Assembly: GCA_027972325.1 (NCBI GenBank)
Contig: JAPMOS010000023.1
Location: 491,902-555,901 of the forward strand
From: Paratrimastix pyriformis
Taxonomy: Eukaryota; Preaxostyla; Paratrimastigidae
Length of the DNA: 64,000 nucleotides
Reading direction: 5' to 3'
Shown here: one piece after another, positions 24,555 through 36,736 of the stretch
Layout: every line of letters starts with the position of its first letter
Numbering within the stretch: position 1 is the stretch's first letter
The notes under the pieces: generated by a model
Databases searched by the model: none
Told to the model about the DNA's origin: nothing
What the model saw: only the letters and a program-made list of their open reading frames with translations
Position numbers and translations under genes: made by a program

Positions 24555-26083
24555 CCCCGCTAGGCGAGCCGGTGCGAGCTGGCCTCGAAGCGTGAGAAGG
24601 CCCTCGCGTCCAAACGGGCCCGGGAGAAACCCCAGGGCCGGAGAGGCTCTGGAACAGCGGGCGAGGCGAATACGGAGGAGACGCCGCCTGTTGCCTCCCC
24701 CTCCGGGGCAGCAGACCCATCGACCGGAGGAAGAGGCCCCCCGGTCGGGGTGATGCATTGCGTCCACGCCTGCTTGGGCTCCCGGATGGATGTGCCCCAG
24801 TACGAGCGGCTCCTTGCCAGGTACATGGGCAACCCCGGCCCCTCTCAGGATCTGGCGGCCCCCCCTGAAGACCATTGCCTGGCGGCTCTGCACGCGTGCG
24901 GGGACCTCTCCCCTCTGGCCATTCGCCTCTTCGCGCGGTCCACGAGGGCGCGCGTCTTGTGCCTCGTATCGTGTTGCTATAACCTACTCTCTTTCGCCCC
25001 ATCGAACCCGTGCCCTCCGTCATCCTCCGTTCCTTCTGCGACCGCGGGCTCCTCGCAACCGCCGCCCTGTCTCCAGGACCTCGGGGTCCCACCGCAGCAC
25101 CAGGAGCAGCACCAGGAGCAGCACCAGGAGCAGCACCAGGAGCAGCACCAGGAGCAGCACCAGCAGCCGGAGCCCATCCGAGTGGCTGCTGTCGAATATG
25201 GGTTTCCCATGTCGGCTGCCGGGCGCGAGCGCCTGATGGTGACCGGGCTGGGCGCCACCCTCTCATCGCACGTCCTCTCGCAGGCCTGCCACAACGTGGA
25301 GCGGATGGCGGGAGTCGGAGCGGGCGAGGTGGACGATGCGGCGAGCGACCACGAGGGGCAGGTGGCGGACCCCACCCCCGCTGGGGTGCCTGCTGATGGG
25401 CGGGCGGCTCGGCAGCTGACCCGCCACCGGGGCGGGGGGGCCGACCGATTCGAGGCAGTGGTCAGGATGAACCACCTCCGGTGCGTCCTGCAGGTCCGAG
25501 GCATCCCGTCGCATCCCCTCTGCGCCGCCCAGAGGAAATGGCTCACTCTGTCTTTTCGGTCGCGCAGCTGCTCCTGTTCCTCTCGGGGTACCGAGGGAAG
25601 GCCGCCGTGGGCCACATCCGCGACCCGGGCTCATCCTTCGCCGCCTACGCCCGCAGGGCCTTCACCAAGCTACGACACCCATTGCCCCGGTCGTATCGCG
25701 AGCTGGTGCTGCCCCCTGAAGGGACCCCACTCCTGGCGCCGCATTCTGGCGATCGCCCGACCACATCGTCGTCCGGGTGTCCGGCCGAGCAGTTCTATCG
25801 GCTGTCGGCCCGGCCCGGGGCTCCCTCGTGGGCGGCACTGGCCGACACGGCCGACGACCTTTTTCTGGAGAGCTTTTTCGCAGGGGTCGATGTGTCCATC
25901 GTTCGGGCCATCCTCACCCTCCGCTGCTTCACCGCCCCTCTATTGGAGGCGCTCATCGTTCGGGATCGAGTCCGTTTTCTGGAGGAGGAGCACGTATGCT
26001 CTGAGAAAGGCATCATTTGTGTGAGACTCTTTGACCCAAAGCAGTCTCCAAGAGGGTTTGCCTTGGTCGCTTTAAAACAATGA
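23816..26083 (+). CDS. METTL25: METTL25/RRNAD1-family methyltransferase-like protein
   Basis: Predicted SAM-dependent methyltransferase of the METTL25/RRNAD1 family (707 aa); its substrate is not known to me. Three exons: 23816-24460, 24564-25493 and 25535-26083. The N-terminal helical part (WYRFPAEWRGFF) leads to GSQKKHHEVSLLAGLV, the family's KKxHE motif. KWVVDFGAGLCYLPIVLA (motif I, SAM loop) follows. Exon 2 gives LHACGDLSPLAIRLFA and VSCCYNLL, the LHxCGDLS..GCCY signature, then YGFPMS. Exon 3 ends with SPRGFALVALK, as in the family. A coding (HQEQ)n tract (25098-25165) is an insertion between signature blocks. Intron 1 contains a run of 30 C before its TAG acceptor. The second acceptor appears to be CAGAG. 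The gene starts 90 bp from the OSCA-like gene in the opposite direction. Confidence 0.82.
24524..24553. repeat. Poly-C run (30) acting as polypyrimidine tract
   Basis: Uninterrupted C30 in METTL25 intron 1, ending 10 bases before the acceptor TAG at 24561-24563. Confidence 0.9.
25098..25165 (+). repeat. 12-bp coding repeat CACCAGGAGCAG
   Basis: Five to six tandem copies coding HQEQ within METTL25 exon 2. Confidence 0.9.
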
Positions 26084-26481
26084 ATTAATCACGACCTCCT
26101 CTCTTTTCTTTTTGCCCACGACCCATTCACACGGGGGAAGGTGAGCAAATCGCGGGAGGCGCGAAAACTCAAATCGCCCACTGAAAGCATTCCAGGATGG
26201 GGGAAAAACGTGTTGGCCCGGGGACAATGGGGCAATTGCCGGAGAAGAACGATGAAAGGGGGGAGGGAAAGAAGAAAGAGAGGGAAGAGGAGGCGTTACA
26301 AAAGGAAAAGAAGAGGTGATCGCTTGTGAAGATGAGGTGACTGGGGTTGTGAACTGGGGTTGAGAACTCTTCTCGATTGCGATTCTAGGTAGCCTCCGAC
26401 AAGGCTGCATAACACGACTCAGTCTTTGACACAGTCTTTGACAGGGCAATAGAGACCGGGGGGTTGCGTTCTTTTGTTGTG

Positions 26482-29400
26482 ATGTTGAAAATCCACTTGA
26501 AAATCCCCAGGAAAAAGAGTGGCTCGACGGAACCAGCGGCACAGCAGCCTTCAAAACAGCCAACCCCAGCACCAGCAGGAACCCCCTCAAGAGACTCTGT
26601 TTCTCCGGCCCCGTCGCCTGCTTCGGATCCATTCCTCGCTGCTTTGAGCCTTGAGACCCTCCCCCAAAAACGGTCAAACCGACGTGTGGTGGGAACCGAC
26701 CAACAACAGCGAAAATCCCCCCGGACAGCCCGATCGCCCTCCCCGCCGCCTCCGCCCGTCGCGGCGCCGGCCCCGTCGTCGGCCTTCTCGGATGCCGAGG
26801 AGGAGTCCGCATCGGGGTTCAGCAGCGATGAGACCGACTCGTCGTCCTCCTTTTCTCCGGCGGCGCTCGCGTACCCCCCGCCGCAGCCGGGCCGCCCCCG
26901 CCTCGTTCGGCCAGCCCCCAGCCGCCCCCCGGCGGGCCCACGCCCGCGCCGAGCCCTTCGCCAGGGCCGTCCTACCGCCCCTCGCCAGCCACGCCTGGCG
27001 TCCTGGCTGCCCCGGTGCCACCTCAGCGCACGGGTCTGTCTGACGGGGGGGGGGGGGGGGGGGGGGCAGTCCTTCCTGCCCGGGTCTTTCGTCGCCCCTG
27101 CTTTTCCGGCCCGCACGTGGGAATCCCCTTCATCCCACCATCCCATCCTTTTCTTCGATCATCCTCTGCCATCTTCGCTGCACTCTCGGCTCCCTTCGGT
27201 TTGCTGCTCTTGGGGGCCCAGGGCACGAGGACGACGACTTTGGGATGACCCGCGAGCAGTGGAAGCCCCACCTCGCCGACCTCGTCCAGAAGTTCATCAA
27301 GTCCGCCCCCCCCCCCCCCCCCCCCCCCCGCGTACGCCCCCACGCACCCCACGCACCCTGGCGCCGCCGGTTGCCTTCCGAGCCGGGGCTCCTTCCGCAC
27401 CCACAACAACCCGCCGCCGCGCCCGCTGCGGGGCCTGGGGGCGGGGCGCAGAAGGACGAGTACGGGTTCTTCGGCGACCCGGTGGACGAGGCCGCGGTGC
27501 CGTCCTACTACCGGGTGGTCCGCTGCCCCATGTGGCTCCGCCGGATGGAGGAGAAGGCCACCCGAGCCGAGTACGCCGGCATCACCCCTTCGAGGTCGGC
27601 CTCCCCCCCCTCCCCCCCCTCCCCCTCCCCCCAGATCAAAGGAGGCCCGAGGACCCATCGGCTGGGCGGTGGGGCTGCCTGTGGACGTCTGGGCTGTCTG
27701 GGCGGGCCAGGACGACTTCCGGCTGATCACCCGCAACTGTATGTTCTTCAACGAGCCCAAGTCCAACTTCCACAAGCAGGCCAAGCGCCTCGAGGGCACA
27801 GGGCTGCGCATGATCCGGTCCGTCATGCCCGCCCCCCGCCCCCCGCCCCCCCGGCAATCGGACGCCGCTGACGGCTGTGCCTGCCTCCACATCCCCCCGT
27901 GCTGCCCGCCGTGCTGCCCGCCGTGCTGCCCGCCGTGCTGCCCAGGACGGTGCGGCAGAAGCTCGAGAAGGAGCGCGCGCGACGCCCGCCCCCGCTGGCG
28001 GCCCCGCTGCCCGGTCCAGGCGGGACTGCCCTGCCGGGGGCCCTAGGGGCCGGCTCGGAGCCGCCTCCGGGCGTGGGGGGGCCGGGCGCTGGCATGGGGC
28101 CTGGCAGCTATGCCGGGTCGGGGGCGGGCGAGGCCGCGGGAGGGGCGGGCGCCCTGGCCGAACCCTCGGCCCCGGGGGTCCCCGACATGGTGGCGCGATC
28201 GCCGTCCCCGCCCCCCCTGGCGCGGCGCTTTGGGCAGTCCGCAGCCCCCGGCCAGGGCCTGGGCGGCCCCGAGGGGCCACCAGGGGCAGCCTTCGGGCTA
28301 CCGGCCACCCCCGTGCCGCCCCCGGCTCAGCCCTTGGCCCAGGCACCCCAAGGGCCGGGGCAGGGCCCATGCCTGGGGGGACCGCCTGCCGACCAGGCCG
28401 CGGCCTACCAGCCGGTCAGCCTGGTGCTGCTGGCCCCACTGGGGGCCCTCCCCCCGCCCGGCGTCCTGCTCCCCGAGCCGCCCGAGGGGCCCGGGGCCGC
28501 CTGCCTCCCGCCCCCAGCCGGGGGGGGCGCCGAGCTGCCCCGGGTGACGTACGGCGGGGCCGAGTGGCGCCTCGAGAGCGCCGCCGTGCGCCACCAGCGG
28601 GCCCTGGACGTGCAGCGGCAGATGGAGGCCCTCCGGCAGCACGACCGCCAGCTGCGCCAGCTGCACCCCGCCGGCACGCCCGCCCTGGGGGACATCCAGG
28701 CCCGCCTGGCCGCCGCCGAGCGGCAGCTGCGCAGCCTCAAGCAGCCCCTCCTCGCGCGGGATGCCTGGGGCCAGAGTCCGCCCGCTCGCCATCCCCCCTC
28801 CTAACCGGCCCGCCCCTGCCCTCCTCTTCTTGCTCCCTCTTCGCCCAGCCTTGTTCACCCAGCCTTGTTCATCCTGCATATATGCCCCAGCCAGCACCCT
28901 TCGCCCCTGACCGCCGCCCCTCCCTGCCCCTGCCCCTGCCTGCTGTGTGGCAGCGGTCCCGCCGGGGCAGCTGGGCCACCTGTACGGACGCTCGGTGGAG
29001 GGCTTCCTGGGAGGCATGCCTTCGCTGGGATCCCAGGGGCCCGCCCAGCTGCGCCAATGGGCCTCCACCGTCCACCCGCCCCCCGCCAGCGCCTTTGCGG
29101 GCCGCCCGGCCGAGGCAGAGCCGCCCGTGGCTGCCGCCCCCGGGTCGGGAGCCCCGGCCCAGCCCGCGGCCCAGGGGGCCGAGCTGGCAGCTGTGGCGCG
29201 GCTGGTGGGAGCCGACGAGGAGCTCTGGCGCGAGGTGGATGCCCGCCGGGCGCAGGTGGGCCAGCTCATCCAAAAGGCGGGCGGCCCCGGGGCCCAGGCC
29301 CCACTGGTGGCCGACGCCCACCAGCTGCGGCTGGGGCTGCTCGAGGTGGGCATCGACCTGCCCTTCCTGGAGCGCCTCCGCTTCATCGCGGCCCTCCCTC

Positions 29401-29745
29401 CGGCCCCGGCCCACAGCGGCCCTCCCAATCTTTCTGTGGGCCCCCGGGCTGCCCCCGCCGCTTGCTGCTCCTCCGGCCCGCCGCCCCGGCCCCCCGTCGG
29501 CCCCCCGACCGCCGGCCACCCGCTGCCCGAGCCACTCGCCGCCCCCGCCGCCCAGCCGGCCGCCGAGCTCCTCGACGGCGCCGCGCTGCAAGGTCAGGCC
29601 CCCACTCTCTTCCACTGCCCTCCGGTCTCCCCTCCCTCCCTCCCTCTCTTCCCGGCCATCTCATCTGATCCCTCGGTTTGGGCCGCCCTCGGGGTCCTCA
29701 GGCGACGGAGAGGCCGAGGGAGCATGGAGCTCCCTGCTGACCTGA
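26482..29745 (+). CDS. BRD7/BRD9-like bromodomain protein
   Basis: Chromatin reader, probably a SWI/SNF (PBAF or ncBAF) subunit. The ATG at 26482 starts MLKIHLKIPRKKSG, followed by a Ser/Pro/Arg-rich acidic region. Bromodomain exons: REQWKPHLADLVQKFIK (helix Z, about 27250-27300); DEYGFFGDPVDEAAVPSYYRVVRCPMWLRRMEEKATRAEYA (about 27455-27585); then, after an intron, QDDFRLITRNCMFFNEPKSNFHKQAKRLE (27708-27790). In the last block the acetyl-lysine-binding Asn (FFN) is kept. The C-terminal part is rich in Gly/Pro/Ala, with short helices (QRALDVQRQMEALRQHDRQLRQL). The last exon, from 29702 after donor GTCAGG, adds DGEAEGAWSSLLT and stops at 29745. Two introns begin next to homopolymers (G22 at 27045, C24 at 27306). 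BRD7/9 is inferred from the FFGDPVD/YYRVV..PM and NCMxxN blocks. Confidence 0.7.
27045..27066. repeat. Poly-G run (22)
   Basis: G22 a few bases after the donor GTCTGT of a BRD7/9-like intron. Confidence 0.85.
27306..27329. repeat. Poly-C run (24)
   Basis: C24 immediately after the donor GTCCG of the intron that interrupts the bromodomain. Confidence 0.85.
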
Positions 29746-30340
29746 GGGACTCGAGCCACGCCAAGCCGAACCGAGCCGAGCCCTCTTCGTCCTGCTCTTG
29801 AGATCGAGCTGCTCTTGAGATCGGGCTGCTCTTGAGATCGAGCTGCTCTTGAGAGCGAACTGCCGTTTGCCATTCGGCCGGTGCGGGGTGGTGTAGCCCC
29901 CGGGGCGTCCGGCCCTGCGACCCTTGCCCTCGCCGCGGCCGGCGTCGCGTGGCAGTGGCAGCGGCAATGGCGGCCTGCGCTGGCAGGCGGCCCACCGACA
30001 CGCGCTGGCGACATCCCACCGGCCGAGGGCAGTCCGCCCCCAGTGGCCCCGCCCGCTCCTCAGCCCCGCCGCCCTCAGTCCCGCCGCCGCTCTCGGCACG
30101 TTGGGCTTCTCGTCGCCCGCTGCTGGCGGGTGCATGTGGGAGGCGACATGAACAGATGCAAGCTGCGCCGTGCAGCTGGACTTGAATTGCTGAGTGGGCT
30201 CTGGACTTGAATTACTGAGTGGGCTCTGGACTTGAATTACTGAGTGGGCTCTGCCCCGACACCTTCGGGTGCCGGCCCGGGCGCGCACGGGGCGAGGGGA
30301 GATGGTGCGGGCGTGAGTGCGGGCAGGGAGGCGGGTTGTT
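29746..30340. other. Convergent spacer with short tandem repeats
   Basis: Holds four copies of a 17-bp unit (CTCTTGAGATCGAGCTG) at about 29797-29862. It also holds three copies of a roughly 26-bp unit beginning GGGCTCTGGACTTGAAT at about 30185-30252. The last short exon of ADAT2 may lie here, but I could not identify it. Confidence 0.55.
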
Positions 30341-30745
30341 CGGCAGGGGCCGCAGAGGGGGCCGCAGAGGGGGCCGCAGAGGGGGCCGCAGAGGGGGCCG
30401 CAGAGGGCCGCAGGGGGCCGCAGAGGGGCCGCAGAGGGGCCGCAGAGGGGGCCGCAGAGGGGGCCGCAGAGGGGCCGCAGAGGGGCCGCAGAGGGGGGGC
30501 CGCAGAGGGGGGCCGCAGAGGGGCCGCAGAGGGGGCAGAGGGGGCCGCAGAGGGGGCCGCAGAGGGGGCCGCAGAGGGGGCCGCAGAGGGGGCCGCAGAG
30601 GGGGCCGCAGAGGGGGCCGCAGAGGGGGCCGCAGAGGGGGCCGCAGAGGGGCCGCAGAGGGGCCGCAGAGGGGCCGCAGAGGGGGCCGCAGAGGGGGCCG
30701 CAGAGGGGGCCGCAGAGGGGGCCGCAGAGGGGGCCGCGGCGGAAG
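30340..30745. repeat. GGGGCCGCAGAG minisatellite
   Basis: About 33 copies of an 11-13 bp unit (AGAGGGGGCCGC), downstream of the last recognisable ADAT2 coding exon. It is probably intronic or 3' flanking. Confidence 0.92.
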
Positions 30746-30796
30746 CCATTCCGCGGGCGGGCCGGGGGGCTGGAAGAGGGTCGGAAGGAAGCATCA

Positions 30797-31945
<1,149 letters not shown>

Positions 31946-32037
31946 CAACTGGAATGCCCAAAAAGCACAGCCGAGAAAACCCGAGGGGCCGGGGAAGCTG
32001 TTTCTCTTCTCCAAAGTTTCGAACCAAGGGCAAATCG

Positions 32038-32751
32038 ATGCTGGATGACGAGGAAACAGAGCATTATTACCAAGAGGTAGTGAAAAGAAGTCAAGGTTTG
32101 GCGCAAAATACGAAATGGCCATCAATTGCTTTTCTAGGCACCCTGATTTTTGCATTGGTCATCGAAATTCTCTTCTCGATTGCCATCTTATCAGTGGGGT
32201 ATTCCGTCAAACTCGATTTTTGGTGGCTTTTGGTGGCGGTGATCCTCTCGTCTTTGATTTCCATCCCTGCCACCTTCCGTGCCAAAATTCGATTCGCTCT
32301 TGCCGCGATCGCAGCCCACGCACTTGCAATATTGATGGATGCTGCGGCTTTGGTCTCGGTTTCGCGGTCCTATTCGAACGTCCGGTTTCGCCCATATGTC
32401 CCGAACCTTCTGTGGTCCGTCCGCCACCGCCCCGCCACCGGGTGGTGCCCGCATTCTCTCGTTCCCCCTCCATTTCCATTTCACTTCACTCGGGGTCCCA
32501 GGATGCTGATCCTGTGCGCGCTTCTTGCCGTCTTCATGGCATTCGCAATCTTTCTGGCCCTGCGGGTCGTCGTCGGGCTCGCCTCGGCCCGGCCCGCGCT
32601 GCCCGGCGAGGAGGCTGAGGCTCCCGTCGAACGACCGTGGACAAGATCCCTGCACACGCGCACCGCTGCAATGCGGGCGGGACTGCCCGGAGGCCGCGGC
32701 GTCAGAAGGGAGGAGGTGGAGGAAGCGGAGGAAGATGAGGTCGCCGTCTGA
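32038..32751 (+). CDS. Small four-TM membrane protein, unknown family
   Basis: Not recognised. Two exons (32038-32414 and 32502-32751, donor GTCCGT, phase 2) give 208 aa. After a short acidic N terminus (MLDDEETEHYYQEVVKRSQ) there are four hydrophobic segments: IAFLGTLIFALVIEILFSIA, WWLLVAVILSSLISIPA, FALAAIAAHALAILMDAAAL, and, starting at the splice, MLILCALLAVFMAFAIFLAL. A basic then acidic cytoplasmic tail follows (RREEVEEAEEDEVAV). There is no cleavable signal peptide. The start codon is 92 bp from that of ADAT2 in the opposite direction, so they probably share a promoter region. The splice is supported by the fourth TM helix continuing in frame. Confidence 0.6.
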   Translation: MLDDEETEHYYQEVVKRSQGLAQNTKWPSIAFLGTLIFALVIEILFSIAILSVGYSVKLDFWWLLVAVILSSLISIPATFRAKIRFALAAIAAHALAILMDAAALVSVSRSYSNVRFRPYVPNLLWSVRHRPATGWCPHSLVPPPFPFHFTRGPRMLILCALLAVFMAFAIFLALRVVVGLASARPALPGEEAEAPVERPWTRSLHTRTAAMRAGLPGGRGVRREEVEEAEEDEVAV

Positions 32752-32905
32752 AGAGGCCTCGCGGCCCTCGTCGCAGCAGCTGTGGACTTCCAGGCCTCCG
32801 CATCTCCATGCCTCCCAAGCGCCCAAGCGGCGCCACGATGGATGGGTCATGGTTCGATGGGTCATGGTTCGATCGAGCATGGCCGGCGGCTCCGGACTCG
32901 CCGCC

Positions 32906-34920
32906 TCACCGCACCGGCGGGGCCTGGGCGGCCAGGAGCATGTTGACGCCCGCCGCAGGGGAGTGTGGGACGGTGGATGGCGGCGACATTGGCGGGGTGC
33001 CGTGGCTCGCGTAGTATTCCTGGCACATGCGGTGCACCGGGACGCGGTGCTCCTGGAACCAGCTCGTCCCGACCAGCTGCGGGAAGTGCCCCTCGAGCCC
33101 CTGCAGGACCGCCTCCAGCGGCGGCCGGCCGAATGTGGCCTTCAGGACGGCCTCCACGCGGCCCCGCAGCTGGTCCTCGCTGGGCATCTGATCGAGACCC
33201 GCGCCCATACCGCCCAAGGCATACCTGATGAGGGGAGGCAGAGAGGCACCAGCGGCGGATGCGATTCCAGTTCCGCGGGGTCGCCCCCGCACAACATGTG
33301 ACGGGTAGCCACAGACCACGGTCCCGGGGGGCACGGGATGCAAGAAGGCCTTGCGGGGGGAGAGAGGACAAAGGTTGCCTGCCGCCTTGCGGGGCGGAGG
33401 CGAGCCCCCGGGAGAAGCCACGGCTGCCATGCTGGTGCCGCCTGTTGCCGGTGAGGAGACCAATGTGGTCGGAACCCCAAGCGCCTGTGCCGCCCCGCGC
33501 CGGACCGTCGGCGAGAAAGCGACCGGAGCGACCGGAGCGACCGGAGCGACCGGAGCGACCGGAGCGACCGGAGCGACCGGAGGCCCTGCGGGGAGTCCCA
33601 TGGCCATCCGAAAGAGGCCCGCCCGGGCAGGGAGCTCCTCGGTCCCAAGCAGGACGCCCAACGGGCAGGCCCCCGGTCGGGATTGGCCGGAGGTGTGCTC
33701 ATGCAGGAGCCGCTCTACCTGGCGGGCGAAGGCCTCCGAGCCCAGGGCCAGGGCCGGGTCGAAGTGGTAGCGCTCCTCGGGCAGGCGGAACTCGGGGGCC
33801 ACGCCCTCAAAGCACCCCACCCGCTGCAGGACAACGAAGGGCCCAGAGAGGAACGTACGTGGAGGCACCCGAAAATGGGCAGGACGGGCACCCGATGGGC
33901 AGGGAAGGGGGCAGGACTGGGAGAGGGGCAGGGCGGGGCAGGAAAGTGGGACCTTGATGGCCCGCAGGATGGGCCCCGCGGCCGTACAATCGACCAGCTG
34001 GGCCCAGCAGTGCCCCAGCATGCGAAGCGCATCGCCGGTGGTGTCGAAGGCCGTGAAGCAGGACTCGCCCCGGCCAAGGCACCCGCCTAACTCCCCATTG
34101 TGGACGATAGCCCCGGAGATCTCCCAGCCGGGCGCGTCGGCCATGGCGCCAAGCAGGCCCACCAGCCGGGCTAGATCGAGGGCCCCCGGGGCTGAGCTGA
34201 CGCGCTCCGGGGTGGCGATGAGGCAGCGCGTGGCCCCAGTCTGCTCGATGGCTGCAGCGGCAGTGAGCTCGGCACCGAAGGGGGCGTGCCAGAGGAGCAT
34301 CCCAAGGCGGCGCTCCGCCTGGGCCAGCAGCCCCAGGGCCCCAACCAGGTCGTCCGGGGGCATGTGGCCCCGCGGTCCCGCGGGCTCGCAGTTGGCGCCG
34401 CGGCCATGGTCCCAGACAATGAGAACAGAGTGCCCGCCATCGACATCAGGGCCCAGGCAGCGCTCCTTGCGTGCGAGCGAGTAACTGCAACCGGAAGGTG
34501 GGGACCCTCATTAGACGAGTGAAAAGGAGAGACGACAGACGCGACAAAGTTGGCCATGAGCTCGGAGTATTCCTTTGTTGAAGGCGTACGAGGCACTGGA
34601 AAAGTGTCCGGGTCCGACGAGACCAACAGCAGATGGTTGTTGGTGCTGTTATCACTGGCATAGAGGCAGGGCTCGAGCAGATCCGGGGATGAAAACGGAG
34701 CGTAAACAGTCACAGCAACATTTTTGTTTAATGGGCAACTTTGCCGAAGTCCTTCGAGCAGCGTGTCGAAATCCCGGACGGAGGAACCGGCGCAGAACAG
34801 CATCACAAGCCAGGTGGTGGGAGTTGGAGGTGGGTTGAGTGGCAAAGAACCAACAGTCCCCGGTGATGGTGGTGGCAGCCTCGGATGCCGATTGGTAGAA
34901 CGCGGTGAGCCAGAAAACAT
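32906..34920 (-). CDS. Clostripain-like (C11) fold protein with a degenerate active site
   Basis: The N terminus TTWLVMLFCAGSSVRDFDTLLEGLR, NVAVTVYA, and later HSVLIVWDHGRGAN follow the clostripain/C11 (clan CD) pattern, including the catalytic His in WDHGxG. MPPDDLVGALGLLAQAERRLGMLLWHAPFGAE then aligns with the family's DxCLM block. The catalytic Cys position reads Pro and the preceding Asp reads His, so protease activity looks lost. IATPERVSSAPG matches the following ASEE region. A Pro/Val/Ala repeat (33525-33585, nine-base units) and a charged C-terminal domain (FPQLVGTSWFQEHRVPVHRMCQEYYASH) follow, with the stop at 32906. Two or three introns are inferred. The start ATG at 34920 is 131 bp from NOP10. 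The family call is by motif only; a caspase-like relative is the main alternative. Confidence 0.55.
33525..33585 (-). repeat. 9-bp coding repeat (GACCGGAGC)n
   Basis: Six to seven copies, read on the minus strand as Pro-Val-Ala units inside the C11-like protein. Confidence 0.85.
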
Positions 34921-35051
34921 CCAAACTCAAATAAACCGAGCCGAGTTGAGTCTGACTGGGGAATTCCGATCACAGGTTTGCTCCTGCGCTTTCCCGTTCT
35001 TTTTTTGATTGTTAATCTCGTTTGCCTTTCTACTTTGTAGATTCATCAAAA

Positions 35052-35294
35052 ATGTTGCTCATGTACTGCGATGTTTGCAAGAAGTACACTCTGAAGCGTG
35101 AGTGTGATTGCGGCAATGTGCCTCGCTCTGCTCACCCTGGTCTGCCCCCTGGGTTGAACATCTTTCGATAAACTTACTTTTATGTCATTGGGATAGCTCG
35201 GTTCTCCCCCGACGATAAGTACTCGAAGGAGCGCATCATTCTCAAGCGTCGTTTTGGCATTCTGCCCATTCAGCAGCCCCCTCTCGTTTATTAA
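35052..35294 (+). CDS. NOP10: NOP10, H/ACA snoRNP protein, with a Cys-rich N terminus
   Basis: Subunit of H/ACA ribonucleoproteins that guide pseudouridylation of rRNA and snRNA and take part in telomerase RNP. Two exons (35052-35139 and 35197-35294, donor GTCTGC) give 61 aa, the usual length. [25 protein letters not shown] and QQPPLVY are diagnostic. Oddly, the N terminus reads [19 protein letters not shown], with C6-x2-C9 and C18-x-C20. This resembles the zinc ribbon of archaeal Nop10 more than the Cys-free N terminus of well-known eukaryotic NOP10. The stop TAA is part of ATTAAA, a possible poly(A) signal. Divergent from the C11-like gene. Confidence 0.96.
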
Positions 35295-35439
35295 ACGACC
35301 AAGCGCTATTATTCCCTTTTGCACCATGCTTTCCTATTTCTCGACCATTTTTTGATGGATCATCCCCACCCATCCATTTCTGGTCCGAAACGACTCCACT
35401 CGCGCCACTGCTTATTTCGCGACAAAATACGGACTCGCA

Positions 35440-36635
35440 TTACTGGCTTTTCTGCTTCCGGAGGGATGGGATTTTCACGACAAGGCGCATTGTCACCACA
35501 GCGATCCAGAGGGTGTTCCGGATCGTGGACTCCCTCAAGGCAACCCCCACCAGCTGGGGCAGTTCAAGGCTGCACAAGTATGCAGTCGCAGTGAAAAAAG
35601 CGATCTTCACTGAGCTGCTCCCCGAAAGAAAAAGCGTCAGACGAGCCCATCTAAAGAAGGAGCGACAGACGAAGAGACGGGCGCGAGGGCGGTGTGGATC
35701 CGCTTCCCCGAGTTCAGGTATTGGATAAAGGAGACAACAATGCCGCCACCGCAACCTGCATCATCGGGAAGAGAACCCATGAGAGGTTTCCCATCCCCCC
35801 TCCCATTCCATGCCTCCCATGCCCCCCATTGCCCCCCATCCATGCCCTCCATCATCCCATGCCCTCCATCATCCCATGCCCTCCATCATCCCATGCCCCC
35901 CATCCCATCCCATGCCCCCCATCCCCCAAGGGACCGTGCCCTGCCGGGCACTGTGGGGAGGGCGACGGACCGGCCAATGTGCCTGTCAAGATGGCAGCGG
36001 CGAGGGCCTGGCGACCCATTGTGGCCCGGCACAGGTTGACAAAGCTCAAGGAGGCCTCGAAGCCGCTGAACCAGTCGATGAGATCCAGCACAAACTACAT
36101 GCAGGCCACGAAGGGAGTCGTCGAAGCTTCCAGGGATGGTCCAGACCATGATGGGGGGGAACGAAAGGAATCTAAAGATGTGCTCACCGTTGGGAACTTG
36201 AATCAGAAGCCTGCAAAAGAAGAACGATGTGAAGTGCGATGAGTGACGACGGGGATAAGGGAGACCAGCAGCCGATAAAAGAGAGGAACGCGAGATTGTT
36301 CTTAAGCCATGGAACAGAGATACCCATGAGAATGGAACTCAGCAACGTTCCACCATAACCGGAGAGGAAGGCCATTAGTGCGCTACCCACCGATGATGAG
36401 GGCGAGACCGAGCGCCGGTAGTTAGCAATGGTCAGAGCATTGAAAGCAAACAAATAGGAGACAGAGAGTGTCTCAGAAAACGCAGGAAGCCCAAATTTCA
36501 TGATGAGGACAGGGCAGCCGCTGTAACCGCATAACGTTACAGCAGCCGGCCGGTCGCTTTGAATCAGACCCCCCTCGGTTTTTTTCTGGCACCGGACCGA
36601 GCGAACAGGCGATTAAAATGCAGCCCCTCCCATAT

Positions 36636-36676
<41 letters not shown>

Positions 36677-36730
36677 ACCCAGCCTCTGCGATCCGAATTC
36701 GTCATCCAACTCTATCATCGCGAAGACCAT
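35440..36730 (-). CDS. TRIC/TMEM38-like multi-pass cation channel
   Basis: Candidate trimeric intracellular cation channel of the ER. The ATG at 36730 gives MVFAMIELDDEFGSQRL, then an intron containing a C38/G38 homopolymer. Membrane segments follow: SYLFAFNALTIANYRR; ALMAFLSGYGGTLLSSILMG with SVPWLKNNLAFLSFIGCW (fits the TRIC Gly-Gly helix and the following short helix); LDLIDWFSGFEASLSFVNL with ALAAAILTGTLAGPSP; and KIAFFTATAYLCSLELPQLVG with TLWIAVVTMRLVVK before the stop near 35440. A 17-bp CCATCATCCCATGCCCT-type repeat (35800-35930) is intronic. The family call rests on helix order and a few motifs, so it is tentative; an unrelated six- or seven-TM protein is possible. Confidence 0.45.
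35800..35930. repeat. CCCATGCCCTCCATCAT minisatellite
   Basis: About seven imperfect copies in an intron of the TRIC-like gene. Confidence 0.85.
36638..36675. repeat. Poly-C run (38)
   Basis: Longest homopolymer in the window. It follows the first donor (minus strand GTCGGGG) of the TRIC-like gene, so it is poly-G on the sense strand. Confidence 0.9.
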
Positions 36731-36736
36731 CTTCGA

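Noticed and set aside
32906-34920. Class III nucleotide cyclase domain in the C11-like gene
   Set aside because: IVHNGELGGCLGRGESCFTAFDTTGDALR first looked like a cyclase core. The upstream WDHGRG and overall strand order fit the clostripain fold better, and no metal-binding Asp pair is seen.
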